64,000 nucleotides of DNA from assembly GCA_963749575.1 (NCBI GenBank), contig CAVVNM010000009.1:124001-188000 (forward strand), given 5' to 3'. Positions 8,702 through 18,243 of the stretch are shown here, in pieces; position 1 is the first letter of the stretch; each line of letters starts with the position of its first letter. The position numbers and the translations under genes are program-made. Under the pieces are notes generated by a model. That model was not told where the DNA came from. It saw only the letters and a program-made list of their open reading frames with translations, and ran no database searches. This DNA comes from JAMXLO01 sp963749575 (lineage in GTDB: Bacteria; Pseudomonadota; Alphaproteobacteria; Acetobacterales; Acetobacteraceae).

Positions 8702-11012
8702 ATGCAAGTGGACGTAAGCGACGGGCACATGTCCGGGCCACCGGGGCCGGGTCCCCATTCGGTGGCCGGTACCGGTGGTGGCGCGGACACCGGCTCGCCG
8801 GTCCACATCGGCATCGCTGAAGAACCGCCGATCCATCCGCGCCTGCTCGCGATGATCGTCGCGGGCCGCTATCACGGTCTGGAACTCGATCCCAACGAAT
8901 TCCGCGGCACGCCGGGCGATCCATCCCCCTCCGCGGGGTCGCTGTCCGCCTGGGCACAGAGCACCGGCATGTGGTCGCGCGCGGTGCGGTTGCGTTGGCG
9001 CCATCTCATGAGGTTCCACAACACCGGCCCGGTGGTGCTGCTGTTCACCGACGGCACGGCGGGTCTGCTGACCGGCATCAACACCGAGCACAATGTCGTC
9101 TTCATCAAGGATCCGACCGCGCCTCACGGCGATGCGCCGGTCCCGGTGGACGAGCTGCGGCTGAGCGAGGTGTGGGGCGGCGAGGCGGTGCTGTTGCGCG
9201 CCAGCCGGGGCTACTCGGAGACCGACGCGCCGTTCTCGTTGCGCTGGCTGCTCGGTCTGGTGATGCAGGAGAAGCGCTCACTGCGCGAGATCGGTGTCGC
9301 CTCGTTCGCATTGAGTTTGTTGACCATATTCCCGCCGTTCCTGGTGATGACGGTGGTCGACAAGGTGCTGACGCACAGGTCGGTACTCGACCCTGGCGTT
9401 GATCGCGGTCATCGTTGCCATCGCCATCACCTATGAGACGCTGCTTGGCTATGCACGGCGATTGATCGTGCTGGTCGTCGGCACCCGGATCGACGCCAGG
9501 ATCAACCTCCACGTGTTCAATCGCCTGTTGCGGCTGCCGCTCGACTACTTCGAGCGGCATCCGGCCGGCGAGACCATGTACAAGATCAGCCAGATCCACC
9601 GGGTGCGCGAGTTCATGACCGGCAGGCTGCTCACCGCGTTCCTCGACCTGATGACGCTTTGCGTCCTGCTGCCGTTCCTGTTCTGGCTCAACGCGCAGCT
9701 GGCGTGGATCGTGCTGGCCTGCGCCTGCGTGATCGCCATCGTGATCCTGGTGTTCCTGCGGCCGCTCGCCGTGCTTTACGGTCGCGTGGTCGCCGCGGAG
9801 ACCGCCAAGCAGTCGGTGCTGGGCGAGACCGTGTTCGGCGTCCGCACGGTCAAGTCGCTGGCGCTCGAGCCGCAGCGCAAGGCGCTGTGGGATGAGAAGA
9901 TCGCCGAGGCCGGCAAGTGGCGGCTGGCCTATGGCAGGCTTGGCAACTGGCCACAGACGCTGGTCACGCCGATCGAGCGTTTCATGTGGATGGGCGTGAT
10001 CCTGCTAGGCGTATATTGGGCATTGGACGACACCGCCGGCACCGGCGCCGGCGCGATCTTCGCGTTCATGATGCTGTCGCAGCGTGTCGCCCAGCCACTG
10101 GTGCAACTGGCAAGGCTTACCGACGAGTACCAGGATGTCGCGGCAGCGATCGGCGAGGCTGCCTCGGTGCTGAACCGCCCGCTCGAGGTCGATGCCGCGT
10201 CGGGCGGCCTGCGGCCACGCTTCGCCGGCGCGATCACCTTCGACGATCTGTCCTTCACCTACGGCGGCACCAAGACGCCAGCGCTCGATCGGATCACCTT
10301 CTCGATCCCGGCCGGCACGATGCTCGGCATTGTCGGGCGATCGGGCTCGGGGAAGTCGACCATCACCCGGCTCCTGCAGGGCATCAACCGCGACTACTCC
10401 GGCTATCTGAAGATCGACGGCTCCGACCTGCGCGAGATCAACCTGCGGCATCTGCGGCAGAGTTTCGGTGTGGTGCTACAGGACAACTTCCTGTTCCGCG
10501 GCTCGATCCGCGACAACATCCTGGCGGGTCGACCCGGCCTTACGCTCGACGATGCGGTGCGCGCGGCACGCCTGGCCGGCGCCGAGGAATTCATCGAGCG
10601 CATGGCGAACGGGTATGAGACCTACATCGAGGAAGGTTCGCCCAACCTTTCCGGCGGCCAGAAGCAGCGGCTGGCGATCGCCCGCGCGTTGATCAACGAT
10701 CCACGCATCCTGATCCTCGACGAGGCCACCAGCGCGCTCGACCCGGAAAGCGAGGCGCTGGTCAACGCCAACCTGCTGCGCATCGCGCGCGGCCGCACCA
10801 TGATCATCGTATCGCACCGATTGTCATCGCTGACCGAATGCGACCAGACCCTGGTTCTGGAGAAGGGCAAGGTGATGGATATCGCCCCTCACCGTGTCCT
10901 GCTGGAGCGCTGCACCGTCTATCGCCAGCTCTGGGCACAGCAGAACCGCCATCTCGACAGTCAAGGTCCACGCCATGCCGCGCTCGCCCCGACCCTCGTC
11001 CAAGGCGATTAG
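8702..11012 (+). CDS. Type I secretion ABC transporter (HlyB/PrtD-like), one frameshift
   Basis: The reconstructed protein is about 769 residues: an N-terminal peptidase-C39-like domain without the catalytic Cys (as in HlyB), six membrane helices, and an ATPase domain with GRSGSGKST (Walker A), LSGGQKQR (signature) and ILILDEATSALD (Walker B). Such proteins drive export of a substrate across both membranes with an HlyD adaptor and a TolC-type channel. The frame changes by one at about 9386 (AGGTCGGTACTCG; dropping one G restores RSYSTLALI). An ATG at 8702 is very close to GAGGGGG; the GTG at 8708 has better spacing and may be the real start. It overlaps hlyD by 38 bases. Confidence 0.85.
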
Positions 11013-12385
11013 CACCGTCGTCGAGGACCGGAGCGATCCAACGCTTCCGGTCATCCTGGAATTCCAGATGCCGTCGACGGCGATCACCGGAACGCCGGTG
11101 CCGCGCGTGGCGCGTGGCGTGGTATGGATCATCGCCAGCATGTTCGGCGCGATCCTCCTGGCGATGGGCCTGATCAAGGTCGATCGCGTGGTCACCGCGC
11201 AGGGCCGTGTGGTGTCGCAGTCAGCCACGCTGGTGTTGCAGCCACTCGAGGCCTCGATCGTGCGCTCGATCGACGTGCACGAGGGCCAGACCGTGCGGGC
11301 AGGGGAGGTGCTGGCGCGGCTCGATCCCACCTTCGCCGCCGCCGATGTCGGCGCGCTGGCGGCGCAGGTGTCCAGCCTGCAGGCGCAGGTGTCGCGATTG
11401 CAGGCGGAAGCCGGCGGGCAGCCGTTCAACTACAGCGGCATCGATCCGAATCTGGCGCTTCAGGCGGCGATCTTCGGCCAACGTCAGGCCGAGTACACGT
11501 TCAAGCTGGAAAACTACACCCAGAAGATCAACGGCATCGTGTCGGGCATCGCGCGCGCCAATTCCGATGCGGCCGGCTACCGCAGCCGGCTCGAGGTGGC
11601 GACCAACGTTGAAAAGATGCGGCGGGACCTGGAACGGCTGCAGGTCGGCAGCAAGCTCAATACGCTGGCCGCGATGGACAACCGTGCCGAGATGGACCGG
11701 AACCTGCACAACGCGGAGGAAACCGCGGCCAGCGGTCAACGCGATCTCGCGGCGCTGGTCGCCGAGCGCGACGGCTACGTTCAGTCGTGGCACGCCGACA
11801 TCTCGGAAAAGCTGGCCGATGCCGTGGGCAAGCTGTCCGACGCGCGCGAGTCCTTGAACAAGGCGCAGCTGCGCAAGCAGCTTGTGGAATTGCGTGCGGA
11901 CCGCGACAGGTACGGTACTGACGGTGGCCAAGGTGTCAGTCGGTTCGGTGCTGCAGTCTGGCCAGCAGTTCATCACGCTGGTGCCGGCGGATGCTCCACT
12001 GGAGATCGAGTCGAACGTCTCGGGACGCGACGACGGCTTCATCAATGTCGGCGACCCGGTGTCGATCAAGTTCGATACCTTTCCGTTCATTCAGTACGGT
12101 CTCGCCTACGGCACGGTGCGCACGATCAGCGCCGACAGCTTCACCGCGCAGGATGAGCAGCGGAATCCGACCGGCGCGGTGCCGATGTCGACCAACAGCA
12201 ACGAGCCGTTCTACCGGGCGCGCGTCACGATCGATCGGGTGGACCTGCACGGCACGCCGACGGACTTCCATCTGATACCGGGCATGCCGGTGACGGCCGA
12301 CATCAAGGTCGGTAAGCGGACAGTCCTGCAATACCTGCTGGGCCGCGTACTGCCGGTTGCCTCGCAAGGGATGCGCGAACCGTGA
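10975..12385 (+). CDS. HlyD-family type I secretion adaptor, one frameshift
   Basis: The reconstructed protein is 469 residues and has one membrane helix near residues 45-65, a barrel-sandwich (lipoyl-like) half with IDVHEGQTVRAGEVLARLD, a long coiled-coil alpha-hairpin, then GSVLQSGQQFITLVPAD and a C-terminal beta domain, the standard layout of membrane-fusion proteins that bridge the type I ABC protein and an outer-membrane channel. One extra base at about 11907 (CGCGACAGGTACGG) shifts the frame; removing it gives RDGTVLTVAKVSVG, and the total becomes divisible by three. It is translationally coupled to the ABC gene. No TolC homologue is in the window. Confidence 0.85.
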
Positions 12386-12424
12386 GCCGCGCTCCCGCAG
12401 CCCCGATCGGGTCCAGGGCTGGCT

Positions 12425-12444
12425 CTCTCCCGCTTGCGGGAGAG
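12425..12444. repeat. Perfect short hairpin in the hlyD/Sel1 gap
   Basis: A 9-bp perfect inverted repeat (CTCTCCCGC, TT loop, GCGGGAGAG) lies in the 78-base gap between the HlyD gene and the Sel1-repeat gene. It resembles the inner part of the larger palindromic repeats at 35101 and 57771. It has no following T-run, so it is not a clear intrinsic terminator. Confidence 0.55.
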
Positions 12445-12463
12445 GCATCCTTCCGCTGAGTCG

Positions 12464-14236
12464 ATGGCTCTTCTCGATCGCCTGCTGGTCCCGCTCTCCC
12501 CCGCCGCGGCGTTGCGGCGAGGGGTGCGGCTGACCGAACAAGGCAACATCAAGCAGGCCTTTCAGCCGCTGACCCGCGCCGCCCTGGCCGGTATCGCCGA
12601 GGCGGAGTACCGGGTCGGCCGCTGTTACCTGGAAGGCACCGGCGTGCCGCCGAGCCGGTCGGAGGGTGCCCGCTGGCTCGAGCGCGCTGCCAACCAGGGC
12701 TATGTCGAGGCCCAGGCGCAACTTGCCACTCTGGCGATCCATGGACTGACCGCGGGCCTGGACGCCGGACCGGTCACCAGCCTGTTTGCCCCCACCGAGG
12801 CGACCGAGCCGGATTTCGCGACCGGCCTCCGCTGGGCGCGCAAGGCGGCCGAGGGCGGCTCCGCCGATGGTCAGGCCGTACTCGGCTACATCCTGACCTC
12901 GGGTCCGGAAGCAGTGCGCGATCCGGACGAAGCGCATCGCTGCTACGAACGCTCGGCTGCCGCCGGCTCCCCACAGGGCGCTCTCGGCTTCGCCCTGTCG
13001 CTGGCGCGTACCGCGACCGCACCGGAGCAGCAGGCCCAGGTGGCACAGAACCTGCGGCAGGCGGCGGACGCCGGATTGCCGACCGCGCAGTATCTGCTTG
13101 GGTTGATGACCGAGCGAGGCATGGTAGGGCCGGCGGATCGTGCCGCCGCCATCCAGTTATTCCGCCAGGCAGCCGAGAAAGGTAATCGCCCGAGCCAGGC
13201 GCGCTGGGGCATGGCGCTGATGGAAGGACTGTCGGTGCCAGCCAATCCGGTCGAGGGCGAGTCCTGGCTCCGCCGCGCCGCACTCGCTGGCGACCCGGAG
13301 GCGGCGGCAGTGGTCGGTGACCTCTATGCCAAAGGTGGCAAGCTGCCACCGAACTTCGCCGAGGCGGCTATGTGGTTTCGTCGTGCCGCGGAAGCCGGAC
13401 ATCGTGGCGGCGCGCGCGCACTGGGAATGCTGCATCTTACCGGTGCCGGCGTGCCCCGCGACTCCGAGGAGGCGGCGCGCTGGTTCCGTGTCTCGGCCGA
13501 AGCCGGCGACCAATCGGCACGCGTGGACCTCGCCAATCTGCTGCTGCACGGACAGGGCGGTACGGAGGACGCGATCCGGACGCGCGAGTGGTTCGAACAG
13601 GCGGCCGCGTCCGGCGATCTGGTGGCGGCATTCAATTTTGGCGTCTGCCTGGCCGAGGGTGTCGGCGTCGAGCGGGATGACCGGAAGGCCGCGGAATGGC
13701 TGCGTCGCGCCGCCGACGGCGTGGTGAACGCGCAGTATTGGTACGGCCGTATGTTGGTCGAAGGCCGTGGGGTGGACGCCAACCCGGAGGACGGCCGGGT
13801 CTGGATCAAGCGCGCCGCCGATGTCGGCATGGTGGAGGCCGAGGTCCAGCTTGCCGAATTGCTCCTGACCGGCCGCGGTGGGCCGAAGGATCACCCTGGC
13901 GCATTCGCCTTGTTCGAGAAGGCAGCCGGCCGCGGCCATGTCGGCGCCATGTTCGCCATGGGTGCGATGCATGGCGGCGGCCACGATGTGCCGGTGGATC
14001 GGCCGACCGCGCAGCGCTGCTTCCGCGCTGCGGCGGAGCGCGGCCACGCGTATGCGCAGATGATGCTTGGCCGCTACCTGGCGCGAGGCCTGGCCGGAGA
14101 GCGTGACTTCGACCGTGCCCGTGTCTGGCTGGAGCGGGCGTTGGCGCAAGGCTTGCCGGAGGCACGCACCGATCTGGCGACGCTGCCGCCGGCGGCCGAC
14201 ACGCAGCAGGCCGAACCGCAGGCGGCCAGTCGCTGA
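12464..14236 (+). CDS. Sel1-repeat (SLR) protein
   Basis: The 590-residue protein consists almost entirely of about twelve ~36-residue Sel1/TPR-like repeats of the form G-x-A-x-A-Q-x-x-L-G...G-x-G-V-x-x-D...A-x-x-W-x-x-x-A-A, for example AEYRVGRCYLEGTGVPPSRS. These form alpha-solenoids that scaffold protein complexes. No signal peptide is evident. The frame is open to a TTG at 12434 inside a hairpin repeat; ATG 12464 is taken as the start because it excludes the repeat. It sits between the type I exporter genes and the glycosyltransferases, so it may organise the export or glycosylation complex (inference). Its stop overlaps the next reading frame. Confidence 0.85.
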   Translation: MALLDRLLVPLSPAAALRRGVRLTEQGNIKQAFQPLTRAALAGIAEAEYRVGRCYLEGTGVPPSRSEGARWLERAANQGYVEAQAQLATLAIHGLTAGLDAGPVTSLFAPTEATEPDFATGLRWARKAAEGGSADGQAVLGYILTSGPEAVRDPDEAHRCYERSAAAGSPQGALGFALSLARTATAPEQQAQVAQNLRQAADAGLPTAQYLLGLMTERGMVGPADRAAAIQLFRQAAEKGNRPSQARWGMALMEGLSVPANPVEGESWLRRAALAGDPEAAAVVGDLYAKGGKLPPNFAEAAMWFRRAAEAGHRGGARALGMLHLTGAGVPRDSEEAARWFRVSAEAGDQSARVDLANLLLHGQGGTEDAIRTREWFEQAAASGDLVAAFNFGVCLAEGVGVERDDRKAAEWLRRAADGVVNAQYWYGRMLVEGRGVDANPEDGRVWIKRAADVGMVEAEVQLAELLLTGRGGPKDHPGAFALFEKAAGRGHVGAMFAMGAMHGGGHDVPVDRPTAQRCFRAAAERGHAYAQMMLGRYLARGLAGERDFDRARVWLERALAQGLPEARTDLATLPPAADTQQAEPQAASR

Positions 14237-14412
14237 CCGAACCGGCGGATCACGCGGCACTGGCAGTCGAGGCGTTCGAGCGCGGCCAGGCCGAGGCTGC
14301 CGCGGGCAACGGCGCTGCGGCGCGCCGCTGGCTGGATCGCGCCTGCCGTCTGGCGCCACGCGATCAGACGCTGGCGCTGGCGCTGGCAACCGTATGTCTC
14401 GGCCACGACGAC

Positions 14413-17109
14413 ATGCGCGCGGCAGCGCTGTTCGCCGCGATCAGTGCCACTAGCGATATCCGAGAGGCATGGCTGGGGTTGGCGACCGCCCGTCGGCGGC
14501 TCGGCGACGCCGCCGGCGCAGCCGAGGCGCTGGCCGCGGCACTGCGGCGGCACGTGCCCGATCCCGGTTTCGCAGGCGTGGCCGATGCCATCACGCGTGA
14601 GGCCGGCGCACCGGGCTGGTGCGGGCTGTCAGGGGACGGTCAGCTGATCACCCGGTCGGCACATGAAGCTCCGCATCCTCTCTCGGATGGGCGGGGGACG
14701 CTCCAGGTGGTGACCTCCGACCGGCGCCATTTTCTGGGCAGCCCGATCGATATGGCGGCGATGACCGCGACAGTCGGCTGCGTGACCGCCGACGCAGGCA
14801 GCCTGACGGGTTGGGCGTGGCATCCCGGGGATCCCAACACGGATTCGGTGCTGACAATCCGGCCAGTCAAAGGACGCGGCCAGATCCGCATTACCGCGTC
14901 CGACACGGACGTGCGCATCGACAACAGTGGTCTGCTTGGACGCCCGCGTGGCTTCTGGGTACCGGCGACAGCGCTGACGGGCCTGCGTGGACTGCTGCAC
15001 GTGACGGGTCGCGACGGCAAGGATCTGCTCGGCAGCCCACTCAACCCAATGGCCGATCTGGAAGCCAACGCCGGTGCGGCGGCCGTGCTTGCCCGACTAT
15101 ATCCGACCGCCCGTGCCCGGCGGCCGCGCCCGTGCCCGCCGGCCGCGATACCGGTGGCAAACACGATCCCCCGCGTTCCGGGTATCTCGTCACGGCGTCG
15201 GATCCCGGTCGACCTGGTGATACCGGTGCATGGCGGCGCCGGCCACTCGCTCGACTGCCTCGACAGCGTTCTGGCCACGCGATCCCGGACCGGCCGGGTG
15301 ATCGTGATCGACGATGCGTCGCCGGAGCCAGAGCTGATCACGGCTCTCGACAAGTTGGCGCGGCAGCGGCGCATCATGCTGATCCGCAACCGACGGAACC
15401 TGGGGTTTGCCGCGAGCGCGAACGCAGGGATGCGCGCGGCCGCCGGGCGCGATGTCGTGTTGCTGAACAGCGACACGCTGGTGGCGCCCGGCTGGCTGGA
15501 GGAGCTTCGTGCCATCGCCTACGGCGCGTCCGATGTCGGCACCGTCACGCCGTTGTCCAACGATGCGACGATCGTGAGCTATCCTGGCCCGACCGGCGAA
15601 AACCCACTGCCGGACCTCGCCGCGGCGGCCCGCATCGACGCCCTGGCGCGACGGGCCAACGGCGGCCGTGCAATCGACATCCCGGTCGGCGTCGGCTTTT
15701 GCATATATATCCGGCGCGTCTGCCTGGACGCAGTCGGCCTGCTGCGGGCCGACCTGTTCGCCCAGGGCTACGGCGAGGAAAACGACTTTTGTCTGCGCGC
15801 TCGGCACCTTGGCTGGCGGCACGTCGCCGCGCCGGGCGTGTTCGTCGCGCATGTTGGCGGGAAATCGTTCGGCACGGCGGCGCGGCACCTCCGAGCACGC
15901 AACACGGCCGTACTGGAGCGGTTGCATCCCGGCTACGCGAAACTGATCGAGTCGCACGCCAGGGCGGACCCTCTGGCCGGGGTGCGGCGGCGGTTGGATC
16001 TGGCGCGGTGGCGCGCCACGCGACGCCGCGATAGCCAGTCGGTGATCCTGATCACCCACGCCTCGGGCGGCGGAGTGGAGCGCCAGATCACGGCCTCGGT
16101 CGAGCGGCATCGATCCGACGGCTACCGCGCCATCGTGCTGCGGCCCTGCCGTTCGCCGGATGGCGAACGATGCATCACGATCGGCGAAGGCACCGCGAAC
16201 GCGTTCCCCAACCTGCGCTACGCGATGCCGGATGAACTGCCGGGTCTGCTGCGTTTGCTGACGCTCGAGCGCCCGCGCGCCGTGGAGTTGCACCATATGG
16301 TCGGCCATCATCCGGCGGTGCTCGATCTGATCGGCGATCTCGGCGTGCCGTACGACGTGCACGTGCATGACTATGCCTGGTTTTGCGCTCGTGTCGCGCT
16401 GGTTGGTCCGGCGCAGCGTTATTGCGGCGAGCCCGAGGTGGCGCGATGCGAGGCGTGCGTCGCGGATGCCGGCAACCTGATCGACGAGGACATCACCGTC
16501 GCCGCGCTGCGCGCTCGATCGGCGAAGCTGCTCGCGAAAGCGCGGCGCGTGGTGGTGCCGTCCGAGGACGCGGCGGCGCGTATCCGCCGCCATTTTCCCG
16601 CCACGCGTCCGGTGGCGCGCCCGCATGAGGACGACGCGGCGCTCGGCGATCCACCACCCCCGGCGGCAAATACCACCTGCCGGGTCTGCGTGGTCGGCGC
16701 GATCGGCGTTCACAAGGGATATCAGGTGGTGCTCGACTGCGCACGCGACGCCGCCGAACGGTGTCTGCGGCTGGAATTCGTCGTGGTCGGCCATACGATC
16801 GATGATCGCAGGCTGCTCGCCACCGGGCGCGTCTTTGTCACCGGCGGCTACACGACCGACGAGGCGGTGGAATTGATCAAGGCGCAGAACGCGACCCTCG
16901 CGCTGCTGCCGTCGATCTTTCCGGAGACCTGGTGCCTGAGCCTGGCCGAAGCCTGGCGCGCCGGCCTGCGCGTGGTGGCATTCGACATTGGCGCGCAGGC
17001 CGAGCGCATCCGACGCACCGGTCGCGGCATCCTGCTGCCGCTCGGCCTACCGGCGTACGCCATCAATAACGCACTGATTGCGGCGTCCGGTCTGTCGCGC
17101 CCTCAATGA
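14413..17109 (+). CDS. Bifunctional glycosyltransferase, GT2 plus GT4-like domains
   Basis: From ATG 14413 the protein has 898 residues. Residues ~266-480 form a GT2 (GT-A) domain of the rhamnosyltransferase type: VDLVIPVHGG, VIVIDDASPEPE, NRRNLGFAASANAG, VVLLNSDT and EENDFCLRAR. Residues ~540-890 form a GT4-like (GT-B) domain with GGGVERQI, VVPSEDAAARI, GAIGVHKGY and PETWCLSLAEAWRAG. A Cys-rich insert (CGEPEVARCEAC) lies between the GT-B halves. The same frame stays open and protein-like for 60 codons further upstream, to a CTG overlapping the Sel1 stop, so the annotated start may be too late. It probably builds a glycan on an exported product (inference). Confidence 0.82.
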   Translation: MRAAALFAAISATSDIREAWLGLATARRRLGDAAGAAEALAAALRRHVPDPGFAGVADAITREAGAPGWCGLSGDGQLITRSAHEAPHPLSDGRGTLQVVTSDRRHFLGSPIDMAAMTATVGCVTADAGSLTGWAWHPGDPNTDSVLTIRPVKGRGQIRITASDTDVRIDNSGLLGRPRGFWVPATALTGLRGLLHVTGRDGKDLLGSPLNPMADLEANAGAAAVLARLYPTARARRPRPCPPAAIPVANTIPRVPGISSRRRIPVDLVIPVHGGAGHSLDCLDSVLATRSRTGRVIVIDDASPEPELITALDKLARQRRIMLIRNRRNLGFAASANAGMRAAAGRDVVLLNSDTLVAPGWLEELRAIAYGASDVGTVTPLSNDATIVSYPGPTGENPLPDLAAAARIDALARRANGGRAIDIPVGVGFCIYIRRVCLDAVGLLRADLFAQGYGEENDFCLRARHLGWRHVAAPGVFVAHVGGKSFGTAARHLRARNTAVLERLHPGYAKLIESHARADPLAGVRRRLDLARWRATRRRDSQSVILITHASGGGVERQITASVERHRSDGYRAIVLRPCRSPDGERCITIGEGTANAFPNLRYAMPDELPGLLRLLTLERPRAVELHHMVGHHPAVLDLIGDLGVPYDVHVHDYAWFCARVALVGPAQRYCGEPEVARCEACVADAGNLIDEDITVAALRARSAKLLAKARRVVVPSEDAAARIRRHFPATRPVARPHEDDAALGDPPPPAANTTCRVCVVGAIGVHKGYQVVLDCARDAAERCLRLEFVVVGHTIDDRRLLATGRVFVTGGYTTDEAVELIKAQNATLALLPSIFPETWCLSLAEAWRAGLRVVAFDIGAQAERIRRTGRGILLPLGLPAYAINNALIAASGLSRPQ

Positions 17110-17208
17110 CTTTGGTAATGATGCCCGGCACATTGCGCAGCCCGTCAAATTCGTCGCGCGAGCGGTTCAATCGAGCCGCTGGGCGCAATCGAGAAAAGCG
17201 AGATCCAT

Positions 17209-18198
17209 ATGTCCGAAGCCGGCAATGCCGTTCCCAATCCGCCCGCCGCCCAGGCCGCCGCCCGGGACGGTGGTGCCACGAACCGTGTCGCCGAACTTAA
17301 GGTCTCCGGACATCTGATGACGCTGGACACTGGCCTGTTCTGCGTGTTTCAGGCACCCGGCTCGCCGGTCGCGAACGACCGGTCGGGATTGCCCGGGGTG
17401 CGGATTTCGCTGCCGCCGGGGCCCGCCGGGCGGCCGGAGGCGGTCAGCATCAGCACATTCCGCGACGATGGCTGGATGAACGGCAGCGATGCCGCGGCCC
17501 TGGTGCGGGTGGCCGAGGGGCCAGCGCAGGTGCTGGTGACGGTGTACCAGTTGCCGTCAGCGCCTCCCGATGCGGCGCCACGCCTCCAGGTGATGCGGCT
17601 GGGTGCCGAACCCGGCGCAGATGCCCAGGTTCCGGCGGCAGTGGCGGGCCAGGGGGCACCCAATGCGGTGACACCTGCGGACGCCGATGTATTGGTACAC
17701 GTGCAGCGCACCGGGGACGCGCCGGGGAAGGTCGGCGACTGGGCCGGCACACGCGGCAGCCGCCAATGGATCGAGGGGTTCAGCATCGCGCCGCGGGACA
17801 GCGTCAAGCCGACGGACGTCGAATATCAGGCGGTGCTGGGCCGCGGCTGGCTGTCGCCGTGGATCGAGGGTGGCAAGTTCTGCGGCAGCCGCGGCATGGC
17901 GTTGCCGCTGCTTGGCCTCAAGGTCCGCTTGAAGGGCAACGTGGCGAAGACCCACGAATGCAGCTACTCCGCCACCTTTGTCGACGGCAGTTCGATCGGA
18001 CCGATCCCCGGCGGGGAGACCTGCGAAGCCGAAAGTCTGGCGGCGCTCGAGGCGTTCCAGGTGGTGATCCGGCGCCGCGGTGGTGAGGGCGCGCCGCGCA
18101 GGGCACGCACGCAGTCGGCTCAACCGGCGGCGGAAAAGCCGGCACCAACCAAGCCCGCCGGCCGCCCGGCGCGATCAGCCGGACGGCGATCGCGCTGA
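17209..18198 (+). CDS. Uncharacterised protein with a ChW-like segment
   Basis: This 329-residue protein has no assigned function. Residues ~35-115 look like a small beta domain, followed by a Pro/Ala-rich linker. Residues ~205-243 (YQAVLGRGWLSPWIEGGKF, then GSRGMALPLLGL) resemble the ChW repeat, 'clostridial hydrophobic with Trp', seen in secreted Gram-positive proteins. The C-terminal ~45 residues are Ala/Pro/Arg/Lys-rich and probably disordered. There is no clear signal peptide. It is flanked on both sides by glycosyltransferases of the same orientation, which suggests a glycan-related or surface role. Confidence 0.7.
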   Translation: MSEAGNAVPNPPAAQAAARDGGATNRVAELKVSGHLMTLDTGLFCVFQAPGSPVANDRSGLPGVRISLPPGPAGRPEAVSISTFRDDGWMNGSDAAALVRVAEGPAQVLVTVYQLPSAPPDAAPRLQVMRLGAEPGADAQVPAAVAGQGAPNAVTPADADVLVHVQRTGDAPGKVGDWAGTRGSRQWIEGFSIAPRDSVKPTDVEYQAVLGRGWLSPWIEGGKFCGSRGMALPLLGLKVRLKGNVAKTHECSYSATFVDGSSIGPIPGGETCEAESLAALEAFQVVIRRRGGEGAPRRARTQSAQPAAEKPAPTKPAGRPARSAGRRSR

Positions 18199-18243
18199 GG
18201 ACGGGCAGTCCGGCAGGCCGGTTCGCCAGCTCAAGGTCGCGGC

